A DNA stretch of 64,000 bases. Origin: Heliocidaris tuberculata. Taxonomy: Eukaryota; Echinodermata; Echinoidea; Camarodonta; Echinometridae. Below, one piece after another: positions 1 to 15,200 of this stretch. The notes beneath the pieces are model-generated. The model saw nothing but the letters and a program-made list of their open reading frames with translations. It made no database searches and was not told the origin of the DNA. Position numbers and translations under genes: made by a program. The stretch's first letter is position 1. Each line of letters opens with the position of its first letter. Where the stretch lies: assembly GCA_025618425.1 (NCBI GenBank), contig CM046836.1:10763004-10827003 (forward strand), read 5' to 3'.

Positions 1-69
1 GGCTCTTCGTAACCTCTTCCAGATGTCTGAAATGGTTGAACACTCCATAACAAAAGACTGGTGCATTAC

Positions 70-249
70 CTCATCTAGCTGTATGTTCTGCTCCTTGATG
101 TGGGCTTCTAGTCGAGATACTGTGGCTTGTAACCGCTCTCGCTCCAAGCTCATGGTAGCCTCCTGCTCCTCCAGCCTTCTCTTCATCCTCTTTGTCTCCT
201 CCTCCCTCTCTCTAACCTCCTGGAGACGGTTGTCAAGCTGGAATTGATG
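70..249 (-). CDS. FBF1: FBF1 exon 21 (coiled coil)
   Basis: Sixty codons (residues 1043-1102), HQFQLDNRLQEVREREEETK to HIKEQNIQLDE, donor GAG|GTAATG at 69-70. A second in-phase acceptor (TTCCAG) four codons downstream could also be used. Further exons must lie left of position 1. Confidence 0.84.
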
Positions 250-3200
250 CTGGTCCGAAACCCTTCCCTAAAGGATTGATATGATCCCATTCCTTTACTC
301 ATACTACACTGTATGGTCAGGGGTCCTAAAGCTACGCAGGTCCTAAAGCTACGCACTCCACAAATACGCGCAATGTGACGCGTTCAATGCGCCAAACTTT
401 TGGTGTGACTGAGCAACAAGATTATCATTTACGTTTGCCAAAAAAAATTAGTATTTTTCTTTTATTGTTGAGATATTATCATTATTTGGAAATCGGGGTG
501 AAATTCGCATTAGTCAGCTTCAAAATCAAGATTTGCATTCATTTATTATGTGTACACAGCTTTCGGACTCTTTCATTTTTTCGACCAAATTCGACGCGGG
601 TATCGACATCGACTTGAAAATTAATGTTACTGTTATTGGTCCACCATAATTTTCTCAGGGAATTAATTTAAGAGTATGTACAAACCTGTAGAACCAAGAT
701 ATATGAAAGAAATTCGCATTAATTGTTGAAAAAAATGACTTTATAGCTGCTGGAAACAAAGTGCTTAGTATCATACTATGCACTTTAATGTTTTCACTCA
801 CTGGTGCACAAATTCTATTATACCGGCTTTAGCCTCACAGCCCTGATAAGGTGGTGGGCCATTTAAGGAATGATTTCCTACCTGGACACATCTACATGTA
901 CCTCACTTGGGTCTAAGGTGGCAAAGGTAGATTTATGTGTTGTTAAAGGACATTTGTGCTATGGCAGGGATTTGAACCCTGCATCTTCCACTCCATGGGT
1001 CATTGACTCAGGCCTGTGAATGGGGTTTCACAAAAAGAGTGGAAAAAAGCTGAAAGTTTCCGCTGCCGTGATTCTCCCTTTTATCATACAATATGACCAC
1101 AAGCCAGCAAATTCTATTGCAACACACACAAATCACATCATTGTATACACAGACATTGTCACTCACCACAAGAAAGTCCCATAGTCACCTCCAAAAATCC
1201 GTCTAAAAAGCCTAATTCCACCGTCAAAAATGCGGAATCGGCACATTTCCAAAGCACGCGGGGCTTAAGTCCAATGCTAAGAAACAGGTTTTTGTGGCGA
1301 GTTTTTTTGCTTATCGCAAGCTACGAGTGTGATGGTGTCGGCAAAAAACAAATGAAAATCCAAGACCCCCATACTTGCCGATGCATTAACTTCATGTACA
1401 AAGTTGAATGCAAGTCCCGACTTGCCTTCATTCGACCGAATGCGCCGCGCGTAACGCCTGCGATGAACAACCGATAAAATAGCGGAAATAGCACACAGGA
1501 AAAAAGCGGAAATTGAAATCGGGCAGAATAATTTTAAAAAAAAACGATTTCTGCTAAAAAGCGGAGATTTCACAGGCCTGTTGACTATTCCTTTAAAACA
1601 AAAACACCTCCACGTATCCGAATATTACATCTACATAAGCATGATACCAAAATCATGCCATTCTTTAACCCCTTCGAGACAACTGACCACATTATGTGGT
1701 TTGGCTCAATAACTTTTGATTAAGAGCTCTAAAAAATATACCAGATGCATGAGTAGAAAGAGAAAAAAATTTCTGCACACACTTTTTGTTGCATGACCAT
1801 ATTGCGTTTGATGCCAGGAATTTTGGAAAGGAGGATAAGCTTGAAAATATTTAAATTGGCAACACACTGAGAGGTTCAAAATCATTGTTTTTGATCAAAA
1901 TTTGCCATTTTTTCCAACTTTTCGATGAAGTTCCCAACCTAAACCTTTGTTTCTAAAGACATTATATCTTATTACAAACATGTAGTACCAAAAGAAGAAT
2001 ATTATTGTTGCAAATGTGAAGAAAAAATGTGATCAATTTATCCCTTAAATAATTCTTGTCACGAAAGGGTTAAATAATCGTTACATCCTAAGGTAGCACA
2101 TCCAAAGGTATCAAAACACTAAGACTCACTTATTGTTGGGAGGGGGTGAGAAATAAGCATCACCCATGGCTCTGCAACTGTAAGCTTTCTGTTTTCTTAG
2201 ATAAATCTTGTGCCAATTTCAGATCTTCATGTTTACACTATCATACCACTTTTAAAGAAACAATAACTTTGTGCAGTGCATTGATATAGCTAATATATAA
2301 CTTATACTAATATACTCACTTTTCTGTTTGTATTATGCAATGAGAAAAGAGCTACATTAGTCTGGTAAAATAAGTTACATGTAAGTTTTTCAAATAAATA
2401 GAAATTTTAACCTTTGAACTATAAAGAATGAAAATTAATGCATTCCTACCTGCAAGGAATTAATTTGATCGCCTACAAGCCCTACTCTCTCTACTACATC
2501 CTTGAGTGACTGTGTATGGCTTGTACTGTCCTTCATAGAGTCCATATGATGCTGCATTGCTTTCCTCGTCTCATCCATCTCTTGTCTGGTCTGTAACCGA
2601 AGGTCTTCCATCTCCTGCTTGTGTATCTACATGGACACCATGCACATGTATTAATAATATTGCAGATGATGCTCAAGGCGCCTACAGAGTACTACTATTC
2701 CCATGTTCTTGTTTTAGCCAAGCTGCCTTAAAGTGCTGAAAGCATTTAACAAATTACTTCATTAAGCACTATAGAAATTTAATTCATTATCATTATATAT
2801 TATTACCCATTTACTACACTTGGGTTGAGAGTGGCACATGTAGATTAATGTCATGCCAAAGGAAAGTGCTGCTGCAGCAGGGACTCAAGTGCAAACCAAT
2901 TGATCTGCAGTAAAGCCACCCATCCACTGGACCATGACACCTTTTAATTATTAGTAGGAACATGATTTTTACTAGCCATGATTTTACACATAGACGTGAG
3001 CTCCTACATTTTAATCTGGTTCCCACAAAACGACCATTAATCACTTCAAAGATCAAGTTCGGTATCAGATTCAAAACTAGGAAACAGATACAAATCTCTT
3101 TCGTACAATAATTGTGAATGTTCATAGAGATAGTGCATTTCAAAGACATCCCACCTGCTTCAGTTTCTCCATTTCCTTTCCGTGCTCTGCATACACCTGC

Positions 3201-6200
3201 TCCATCCTCGCTTGGTGCTCGCTCACGACCTTTGACCTCTCTGCGATGACCGACTGCAGCCTATCTTCGTAGCGCTTGGCAGATTCATCGGCATCCTGGA
3301 GAACCCTGCCCTCTCGCTTTTTGGCTCCTTCCTCCAGAAGACTGATGTAGCTTCGGTGGTTGGTCTCCACAGTCTCTAGCTGCTGCTTGTGGTGCTTCTC
3401 CAGGAACTGGATGGAGGACTCTAACTGGGTCTTCTCTGCTTCCAGCTGGCGCACCTGACAAGGTAGGAACGTTTTGACAAAATAGTAGGTACCATTTATG
3501 TTGAGTATTTTTGAATACGATTATGATACAAGTACGAATCTTCTACTTATTCAAACTGTGCTTTAAAATAAATAATGGAAAGAAAAAAATTCCACAACTT
3601 GAGCATATTAAAATGATAGAATACTGAGAGGAACAACCAATTACTCTTGTAAAAGTTTACCTGATGCCCACAAACATGCTTAATACAAAACTCTACATCA
3701 ATATGAAGCTAACTGCATACATTTTGAAAACCATTATTCTTTGTATTTGTGCAAAACTGTAATCTCAAAATCTCAAAATTTCATATTGGTTTCATGTGCA
3801 ATAAGAAAAAAAGTGTGAATAATCAAAGCATGAATAATCTCTTACCTTGTTTTCCAGCCATGGATTCCCCGACGACATTCCTGCCAGGCCAGCGCCACTA
3901 CCGGGTGTGGCACCAAGTCCAAAGCCCAGTCCCAGCCCAGGCATGGACGAAGGCGTTGACTGTAGCATCTGTTGCTGCATCATGGCCTGTTGCTGCTTCA
4001 TTGCTTCTTGTTGCTGTTGCAGAGCTTGTTGCTGCTGTTGTAGCATTGCCTTTTGCTGTTCTTCTTGTATCAGTCGCATCTGCTTCTCGTGTTCAGCAGC
4101 CATTTGGAGCTGATGAAAAGATGGAAAGATGGTAATCAATTAAAGGTACATGTTCTGCCAGGGTCAGTGAGAATCTGGTAATTCTTGCATGCAATTGGTA
4201 AACACATGTACTTAAATTGAAACAAATACAAAACAGAGAAGAATGGGCTCATCACCACAATATCTATTTTCCACATGAATATAATACCACTTGTTATTCA
4301 GCAGTTACTGGAACTATTTCACACTTGGTTTAATAATTAAAGAACTATTTGTGCCCCCCCCCCCTTTTTTTTCTTTAAAGCCTTCATTACTTCTGATAAG
4401 ATTTTCTTTTGAGGTTGAAACTTGATTTCATTATCTCTAGAAATTCATACAAGTACATGCATGATATACATCATATTTAGAAGCCAAGGGGGGGGGGGGG
4501 GGGGGGGGGGGAGAAAGATGAAGGGGAGAAGGGAAGGAGGGGGTAATAATAATATATTAAGCGCATTACCATCCTCCCATTGGACATGAGGACATGCGTG
4601 CACTACGCTTATGGAGGTTTAAACCACGGTTTAGATAAACCTCTTTTGTGAATTCTGGCCATTGAGGTACATTATATGGACTAAAATAAGCCTCAAAACT
4701 TTTTCCACTTTGTGACAGCCATGTAACTCTTAAATTCTCATGACACACATTCAATATACCTGTTGCTGTTTTAGAGTTGCCTCATATTCCAGCATACTCT
4801 CCCTTTGTCTCTCCAGCTGGCTCTGACTCTCATTTAACAACCCCATCGCATCAAAACCACCTGGACCACCAATCCTTGATGACATGGTAGCAGAACCAAG
4901 TGTTGCTGATTGTGGTATACCACTTGTTGCCGGTGGTGCAGCAGGCGCAACTGGTGGTGTTGAGATGGTGGAAGAATGTTGAGCGGAAGCTAACTGGGAC
5001 TGCTGGGTGGTGGGTGTTGCAGCAACATTGCCTGAGGTATTGAGACCATGTTGCTGCTGCTGTTGTCTCATCTCTTGCCGCCACCTAGGCTCTCGTCTCC
5101 CTATATCACCAAAATGAAAACAATTTTCATTGTTAAATGTGCACATTATTACAACAAATATATAGAAATAATCTTAAAAGATTAATTTGCATCATGTTAT
5201 TTATTTAAAATTTCTGTAATAACCTTAATATAAAAGTCCCCAGTATCAAACATGAAGATAAGATGAACTACACATAACATGTACAGCTATAAAAAATTCA
5301 TTTAACTTGACAATTATTTCATGTTTATTTTTTTCAAAATATTGTGATTCAACGAGACATAAAAAAATTCTCTTGCTCTCAGTCTCATTGAAAAAGTTAC
5401 ATACTCATTCTCAACAATTTTTCTTTCTTTCTTTCTTTTAGACATCAGTTGTGATTGTAAGAAATTGTGATTATCAAAGGCAACAGCTTTAAAAAATAAA
5501 ATGCCATTAAAACATAAACATAAATTATATTGTCATGGCAATTATACAAGCAAGGAATAATGACCTGAAGTTGCTGGTTTTTGGTCTCCAGAGAGTGAGG
5601 TAGTAGATGACTGGCGTTGCAGAGGAGCAATGGATGACTTTCCACTACCCAGTTCAACCTGAAATAAGAAAAGTATTTTTCATATTTCATACTGATAATT
5701 CAGTAACATAAAGACACATAAAAACACATGTACTGTGGAAGGTGGATATATCTTTATAAATTTCATCTCATACATAAAAATGCACCTGTTCTTTCTCAAA
5801 ATCGCAGTTTTCAAATGTAATCTGAGACCATATGCACCAGAAAAGAATCACAATACTGAACTTTTTGAATGTAAACTGCACTGAACTGATTACTTTAAAG
5901 TAAATGTTCAAATGTAGCAAACTACTTTATGAATACATTTACTGTTGCTGCTATAAAGTGTTCATTGAAAATCACTTATGATTCTCCATTTGGAACCTGA
6001 GTACAGGTATGATGCATTTTATTTGTGAATATGTTGCTAAATAACATCTGCTTTTACATGTGAACATTGGCAATCCCTTTTAATATTCCAAAGGAATACA
6101 GATCACTTTTTCCAAAACAAGAATGCCCAAGTGTTAGAAATTTATATCACATAGGCCTACCTGGTTTGCTTGTGGAGTGGGAGCCTGTGAGCTGGGAGGC

Positions 6201-9200
6201 TTGGAGGTAGTGTTTGGGCCAGAAGGGGGTACACGCTCTACAGCCTTTGGGACGGGCTCATCTTTTTCCATGGCGGCAAGCTGTTTAATCTGCTGAGCTA
6301 TCAGGCTGGCTCTAAGAGGATCGCTCTCACCAAGGGGGTCGTTATCATCATCATCATCACCTGTAATAAAAAATAGAACAATTCAATTGCATTTAGCTCA
6401 ATTTTATACCTGTTAGGAAATTTAATCAATTATATTTGTACACTGTAACATATTCTTGCACACCATCTTGTCTAGATGCATTATTATTGATTAACCCATT
6501 GGGTGAATTCAAGTTCGGTGTTGAAAGCTGGTGTTGGTGTTGGGGCAAAGCCAGCACCAGCCACAACACCGAACCTGAAATGAAGCTGGTGCTGGGATTG
6601 ACTTCACTAGGTGTTGAGCTATCAATACTGTAATTGGTATTATTTTTATAGACCCAAATTCGGTGTTAGGGCTAGAATCAGCAGCCCAATTCACACTCTA
6701 AACACCAACACCAACACCAACACCGAACTTGACATCACCCAATGCCTTCAGGAACAAGGTCATTCCTGTATTAAGTCTATGGGAATGAGATAATTTAGTA
6801 GTCAATGGGTTAAAGATAATTTTAAAAATCTACAGTAATGCATAGCTTGACAGTCATTCCAACATTATTCCTATCCTCAGGACTGTCAACCCTCCCGCAT
6901 TTGGCGGGAGTCTCCTGCCACCACGCCCTTCCTCCCGCCAAGCATGTAAATCTTCCGCCAAACGTGTAAAGTTGGTGTCTGAAAATTCTGGAGTAAAAAG
7001 ATCCCGCCACTGAGCAACTTTTGGATGGCAGGCAAGAGAAAAAAAAAAAACGAATCTCCCTCCAAGCAGTTCCCCAAAGTTGACAGCCCTGCTATCCTAC
7101 ATACATGTATATACATGCATGCTTACCAAGACCAATGATAAAAATTCTAAACTAATGTAGATCACTCATTATAATTGTTACAGACAGAATCAAAATCAAT
7201 TAACAGATGAGGGAGAGCATAAGCAATTTATACATTTAACTATGAAGGCTGAGGGAGAAAGATAAAACCAAAATCGGCATCTAAATTTGATTCGAATGGA
7301 ACAATTTATTTGACAAAAGATAAAACAATTCTACAACAACAACACTGCCCAGGCAGAAGAAAAAGCTCGGCCTGACGCTAACATAAGAGATAAGCCAGAT
7401 TGATGAAATTCCTCGTCATACATGTATATACCATAAAGGACGTAGAAACCCGATACATAACAAAAACAAGGGACAGCATCTGATGCTGGTTGATAATAAT
7501 GATAAAAGTGACAATAAATTCAAAGTGACTGTTAAGACTTGCGTTAATTGCGCGCAGGTGCAGAAACAAATACACAATATGGTCTCCAAGGACATTCCAC
7601 TTTATAAGAGGGGTGGAATAAAAAACAAAACAGATGATGAAACAAATGATATCAACAATAATATTGTATCCTGCTATAACATAATCAAAAGAATTCAAGT
7701 AAACAAAACGTTCATTCTCAGTACGATTTGAATATAAAGATTCTTGACTTTTTAAAAGTGAGCTTACACTTTAGGAATAGCACATCAGAATCAGCAATGT
7801 AAAAATTAAACTCATTCAATACAACATGTTTATCTTATAATTCATGGATTTTTCATTGAATAAAATGAAAGTGCAGTATCATCCAAAAGGTCAATCTATC
7901 TCAGTGGTTTAAAATGTAGCTTATCATCCAACACTTCTCAATGCTTCACCAATGAAGACAGTATATAAATCTAATGAAATTTAATCACTTGAGTGACAGA
8001 TAGATAGACAGAGTGGGAGAGAGAGAAAGACAGGATGTTGAAATCTACACAATTTTTGTAAACAAGTAGGAATCCGATCACACCATATCAAAGGAATTTG
8101 GAAAATAACACTTGATTGACAGCTGTATTGCTGTCACATTATTGCCATGGTAAATTGCTTGTTCATTACAGGACCAAAAATACCACACGTGAAATGGACA
8201 AGACTGGAATGAAGGAAATTGACTTTGATTGACAGGTGGCCTACTTTGTTTACTTCAGGCATGCTGGATGGTTGTACATTACAGGAAGCAAACTTGACCT
8301 GGGCCCCCATTTCATAAAACTTGTGCACATAAAACAGGCACAATTCTGACAAATTCGTTGTTCGGCAGTGTTTTCAGTAGCTTATATCAGTAGCTTATAT
8401 CGGTAGCTTATATTAATTATTGCACCTTGCCATTGATAGCAAGTTTTGTGAAACAAAGTCCTTATTTTTTATTCATGTAAGAAAGTATTGGATCATCTAA
8501 GGAAATAATCCTCTATTTCATAATACAGTATTATACTCCAACATGCTCAACAGTACAGTTTATCTTGATTTGAACAATTTTTCTCAACTGAATATTACAT
8601 TACATTACTGAAATATGCTCCCTGTGAAAATTCATCTTACTTAATGATTTGCAAACTTACTCTTGCCTAATGATTTCTTTACTACATTGCACCACCAAAA
8701 TATACAAAAATTATACAGGTATACCTGATATCACATTTTAAAAATTTGAAACTCGAGCTCAAATGAAGGGCATTTTATTACATTGCAGTACTCAAAATCA
8801 CACTTTATTACAACATTTACAACTTTATTTACAACATTTACAACATTGCAATGCATTATGTAAATATACACAATGCAGTATATTTCATGAGGTTTGAAAC
8901 TTACATGACGGCATAATTTCTTTGGATTTTGTATACAAAGTAGTCTTGCACAAAATGGTACTTACTGTAGTTCATAGAATCAAAGGTACTGCCAAGATCA
9001 CCAGTAGAGCTGAGGTCTGTGTTTCTCCTCCGAGATCTCCTTGGACTGTCATTTTCCCATGGAAAAGGTGACCTGATAACAGACAGATGTGGAACAATTA
9101 CCAAATGGTACAGCCGACATGATTGCAGCAAATGAACAAACTGACAAAACTGTCCATCCACCAACCCATGCACAGAGTGGAGAGGACCACTGTTGTGCTA

Positions 9201-12200
9201 AAAACAACTGGACTGAGGGATCATCGGTATATATTTTTCTTTGCATATAAACTAAGACAGTGTATTGGAAAACAATGTCAGTTTGCACTATTAAAGGGTA
9301 CCAATCACCAAAAAATATTTTACTCTATATGTTAGGGGATCCACGTCTTTATACTATATTCAAAATATGGGTTTCAAATATTAATTCCATAAAGAGACAT
9401 TGCAATTTTAATTACACTCTCTTTAAGCGAAAAACCGACTCATGATTAGACTAATCGACGCACCCGTATGCATTCGCCAAGATTAGGGCTCACATGGAAC
9501 TAAACTCGGAGTTCGGTTCCGCGCGAGCATTTTCATGTTATCCAATTTTTCCTTCATATGCCTTAACTGTTGACCGATAGAATACCAGATAAAGTTCTTC
9601 GAAATTGATTTTATACTTTCTAGCTGTACACAAATTATTTTTTCAGGTGATTGGTACACTTTAAGTTAAATACAACGTAGATACATGTACCTATAGGCAT
9701 ATCAAAACAACAGAAGTGTAAATAATGTTATAAAATGTGTTATATCTATTTTTTTTAAAAGGGGATGGGTCTTTATAATTTGATACTTTCTTTCAAAAAT
9801 CAAAGCTACTGAACTTACAACAACAAAAATACAAGAGGGAAGCCAAAGAAGAATTTTAAAAAATAGTAGCTTGACATCTTTAAACAAAATAGAGAAATAA
9901 ATAAATTTCAAAGAAAATAAAATGTGAGGAAAAATTTGGAGGAGCAGGGGGAGGGGGGTGGGTGGAAGCAAGCAGGATGATAAAACTAGAAAAATGATTT
10001 TACCTAGCATTGAAAGATACAAATATCACTTACGTTGTATCCCTCTTTGCTGGTGAGCTGAACAGATCATCTCTGGTATCATGTTTAGAAAGTTTATCAC
10101 CTCTTGGTGTCACCTCTTTAGGCCTGATTAAAAATTTAAGAGATATAAATATTTGTACAATCTCTGCAGAAACGTAGACTCCCACCACGATGCCATTCCT
10201 CCCGCTCTCTGTAAATCTCCCACTTATGAAAAAACCTCCCACCAAACGCCAAATTGGAGTAAAAAGCCACCCCAAAACGCTGATGACCTATTTTTTTTTT
10301 TGCTTGTCAGATAATTTTGGGATAAAAAGACAGCCGAAAACACTGATGACCCTTTTTTTTTTTTGCTCGTCAGAGAATTTTTGAGTAAAAAGACAGCCGA
10401 AAATGCTGATGACCCTCCAAACAGTTCCCCAAAGTTTACAGCCCTGGTGTAGTACATGAACACGCTGAAGAAAGTAAGTTGTGGGACCTAACTCGTAAAA
10501 TTAAACCCCTGACAAGTATTTGTAACACGACCCCTCTGTGGTCATGTCATGCCCTATTCAATTAATGTTTGTTGCTTTGGGTCGATAGCGAGGGGCCCTT
10601 AATTTTGCACGAAAGGACCATGATACTTGAAAATTTTACTGCCTGTTTTGTTGTTTAGCATTATTTAAAGAGCCAGACACATCTGTGGCCTTTCTAGTTA
10701 GGGGGCTGTGGAGTGGGCCTGTGAGGGATTACAGGGAAAAAGGGTCACTGAAAGAGTTCTAATTGTGCTGCCATTGCACTTCCTATTTATTCACTACATA
10801 CAGATTTATTTATATTTTCATTTTCATGGGGGAAAGCAATAGCAACTGATCCCCCTTTTCCCTTCATAGGGGCCAACAATTTATTTTGTCACAGGGGAAA
10901 GCAATTTTAATCCCCCCCCCCCTCTGGGATTTTAATCCGCTTTGTGCAATCATAAGAAACTTGTATTACTAAAATGAGAAAAACACAAAAAGGTGAATTT
11001 GGTGTTTTTTCTGCATTTCTTTAAATGGTTTGCTATCACAGAAAGATCCAGACCATCCAGTTTCCATAATGATCAATGATGCATACTTGAGAAAATATGT
11101 GACACGATGGGACATGGGCTGATCATCCTACAATACAATGCTCTTTTTCTTTTAGTATCTGGTCCCCATGGAAGACCAGTTGCACTATGTAAGTGTAGCT
11201 GAAAATGGGCTATCCAGCCGTCTCTTTCTTGCCTTTCCTTGTTACCCACGTCGATGAAATCGGCAGGGTTATGTAAAGGGTTCCGTATGTTTGTATGTTT
11301 GTTTGTTTGTTTGTTTGTTTGTTTGTTTGTGTACAAGATAACTAGAGAACGGGTGAACGGATTTGCACCAAATTTTCAGGAATTGTTTGGATAGTGACAG
11401 GAAAGAATCGATTAAATTTTGGTGATGATTGGTTGATCCCTGCAAATTCTGTGTGACCTTCTAGTCTTCTTCGTTGAGAATGGTGCTGACGCCATTACGT
11501 AAGTGTTAAGCTATCGATGCGCTTTGTTGGGATATCGGTATCGGCTCCTTAAATCTGAACAGCGGTGTATACGTGCGAAACGGTGAACTATAGAGTCACA
11601 GTGGTAATGGCGTCAGCACCATTCTCAACGAAGAAGAAAAAAATGTTTTTAACTACTGAATTATTAGTCTAGAATATCGTAAAATTGCCTGAGTAGTCCG
11701 GTGATTCTAAAAGCAATCCTTATTTGATCTAGAGACTGGTAAGAAACTTCACAGAAATGGATAGTATTGATAGGAACAGTAAGTTTAGATTTAATTTCTC
11801 TCGAGTTTCTCACTTGCAGCAGAAAATGCTGCGGTAGCTAATGCAGCTAGACGCCGGATCGGACGGCCCAGCGCGTACATGGCAAACGGCCAAATTTCGG
11901 GCATCGGCTCAGATTAGCCGTGAAGTTTCATTACTTTTGCATTGTGATTGTTGATTTAGAACTCATCCTAGTTAATAATGTGGATTCTCTGGCTCTTTTA
12001 CTATGGATTATCGAACATCATATTTATCAAATCTATCTGGAAAAAAAACTAGGTAGGATTTTTTATTCACTCAATCCCTCCCCTTAAAAAGCAAAGGTAG
12101 ATCTAGTTCCTTTCCGTGTGCTCTAGATCGAACGTTGGACTAAATGTTGGCCTAGATTCAATTTCAGACCTATATGAACATACTACCTCATAACACCTGT

Positions 12201-15200
12201 AAAATTACACTTCGAATGATGCCTACTGACTTTATTTCTCACGGCTAATCCCCCAAATTTCCCATATCTAGCATACAAGTAGCAACACCAGCACCAACAC
12301 CGAACGTGAAATGAAAATTTCTTAATCCCTAGGGTATAGTGTTAGTGAACGGAATTTTGTACATGAAATTAAACACCAGCTGCCGAGCTCGGTTCAGCAG
12401 ACAACATCTGACAAAAATTAAACACCGGCAACCGGAACTACTGTACGTCAGAAAATCAGAGGTCAACACCTAACACCGACTGATTTTTTTCTCATTTCAT
12501 AGTCGGTGTTAGATCATGATTTCGCGGCAAAATAAACACTAACCACAAACACCAACACCGAGCGTGAAATCACCCAATGTAGATTTCAGTTTTGACCCCA
12601 TAGTATAGTATTGCAACTACTCTGTAGCACCGCCAAGGTGTGGGTCTGCCACCTTTGACGGCCCCTCTAGTTCATTTATGAATTTATCTAGTTTAATTGT
12701 GATTTTTTATCCTGGGATCATTACAATTAAGAAATCTCACTAGGTCAGTTGCTTACGACCCATTAGCGTGTTATTGTAAATGTTACCTAAATCGAAATCT
12801 AGCGTTTAGCCATTTTAATTCAAATTTTACTTAACTATACAGCAATGAAAAAGCAATGAATTATCCTGATAATGAAAAGATAATTAAATTGATGCAGCTA
12901 TGACTACAACTACTACTACTACTACTAGTGGTGATGATAACAGTAATAATGATAATAATAATACTACTAATAATAATGATGATAATAGTAATATTAAAGA
13001 CACATATGCATCACGGCTAAAGTGAGGGTGGTTAATATGTGTAATTGTTGATAGCACTGATAACTCCTCTGAAATGCATTCTTTCCTTTTTTCAGGGAAG
13101 AGCTATTCATGAAGTTACAGGCCGGAGTGGGAGCTGAAGCAATGGGCAAAGGGATAGCTGACAAAAGACAAGGATGGCTCCGCTTTCTGTAAATGATGCT
13201 CGAAAAATATCACAGCAAAGCTGTCAGTCCTCAAAGACAAATACTCGGTCCACAAAACATGTATCTCAAACTAAGAGAGCATCAATGAAGAAGTTTTTGA
13301 CCAACTTTACCTCAGTTGCTGAAGGTGAGCTCAATCTTGTTGCGATGATCATAAGAAAGAATGTATCATTTCGCTTTTCAGATGACTTAATCGCAACACT
13401 GAAACATACTGAACCCACGTCAATGACCATTCAAGCTCTCCAATGTGGCAGAACAAAAGCAATATACTTGCTGACAGAATGTCTAGCCCCATTTGCTCAT
13501 GCAGATATGGTAAAGAGGTTGAAGGCTTCTCAAGGTAAGAAAAGTGGTTCTGCCTATAAACTGCATTTGTGCTGTGAAATATTTTAAACAATAATTGAAT
13601 GAAAACCAAACTTTCAGCCCTACCTAAATTTGCAGTCATGGTTGTCAGAATATTTTATTTATATTTATTTTTTTGACTGACAGGTGAAATTGGTAATTCT
13701 CTCTGAACCAAGTTTTACAGTCATTATTTCCACTATAAGATCACAGCTGATTTTGTTGAATCACACATTTTTGGTTTATAAACTGATAGCATGAACCTAT
13801 CAAACTAGGGCTGTAAAAAGGAAAGACAAAGAATGTTTTCAACTTTTACCCAATTTTACACAATTTTCAGGAATCTTGAAAATGAGCACAGTATCATAGT
13901 CATATGTTTATCTTGTTTACTAAAACTTTTTTTCTTTAACAGGCTTCTTAATACTCTGTGATAAGGCCACTGACATTAGAACAGAACAAACTTTCTGTGT
14001 AAGTGTTCGGTTCTATGAAGGTGGGAAGGCTGTTTCAAATTTCTACCGTATTATCAAGGTGGGACTTGAAGATGGTACTGCATCTTTTCAGGTTACTTGA
14101 TGATGCTTTAAAGGAAGATGGCCTCAGCTGGTCATCGGTATTTGGACTTGGTAGTGATGGGGAAAACTTGATGCAAGGAGGGTCCAACTCACATATGACC
14201 AAAATCCAAGAGAGAGTCCCTCAGCTTTTTGTGCTGAAATGTTTCTGCCATATATTTCACCTCATTGCCAGCTATGCATTACAGCATGTCAGCAAGACAG
14301 CAGAACAGTTTGTGCATGATGTCTACTATTTCTTCAAGACATCATCCAAAAGGTATGTGGGAGATAGATGCCTCTATAAAAATTTATTATCCATATGTCA
14401 ATTTTTAATGCCTCCCATTTCCAGGTTTATTACAAATAAGATACTTTCCTGGTGAACATGTCATTCATTACCAGAATCACTGTTTGGAAATGTGGATGGT
14501 TATGTTGCAATGGATTTTCAGTTCAAGACTCCAAATGAATGATGTGAATGATATATCACAGGATCTTTTGACTAATGTTAAATCCTTACGGTCCAAGTCA
14601 AAAATACATGTTGATCAGCATATGTCCATTTGAGCCCAAGATATATTTATGTGTGTGTGCTTGGTAAATCATGATGCTGTGAAGAATATTAGCAGTTGTA
14701 AATCGAAGGCAGTTTATTGAAATTTTGATTGGCTAATCTTAATAAGAAAATTAAGATTGTAGTTTCAGTGTATTTAATATCTGCTCTAACATTAAAATTA
14801 TAATTTGTTTGAATTTGCTCGGGTGGGCTAATGTGGCCACAGTGGAATCAATTCACCTCTGTACAAACAGCATTGTGATTTACTACAGTGCATGTTCCTG
14901 AAAACTGTAACATAAAATGTGAAGATTAAATCTTATAGGAAATAAAAATTTGAGCAGATCCAGAAGGCCCTCAACATTGCTCCACACAAACTGCTGAGAC
15001 CAGCACAAACAAGGTGGCTATCTCTACATGACTGTGCAAGCAGGGTGCTGGAGCAGTGGTCTGCTCTGTGTGCATTCTTTGAGGGGGAGTTCGAGCGCTG
15101 CCTGCTAGCAGTCATAATCCAACAGCTGCAAAGCTCTACAATGACATGAAAAAGAAAGTTGTGCCAGCATGAACATCCTTGGGCACTTCAACCAGATGAG

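Noticed and set aside
3749..4135. Plus-strand ORFs opposite FBF1 exon 18
   Set aside because: Shadow of the CAG-rich exon on the other strand.
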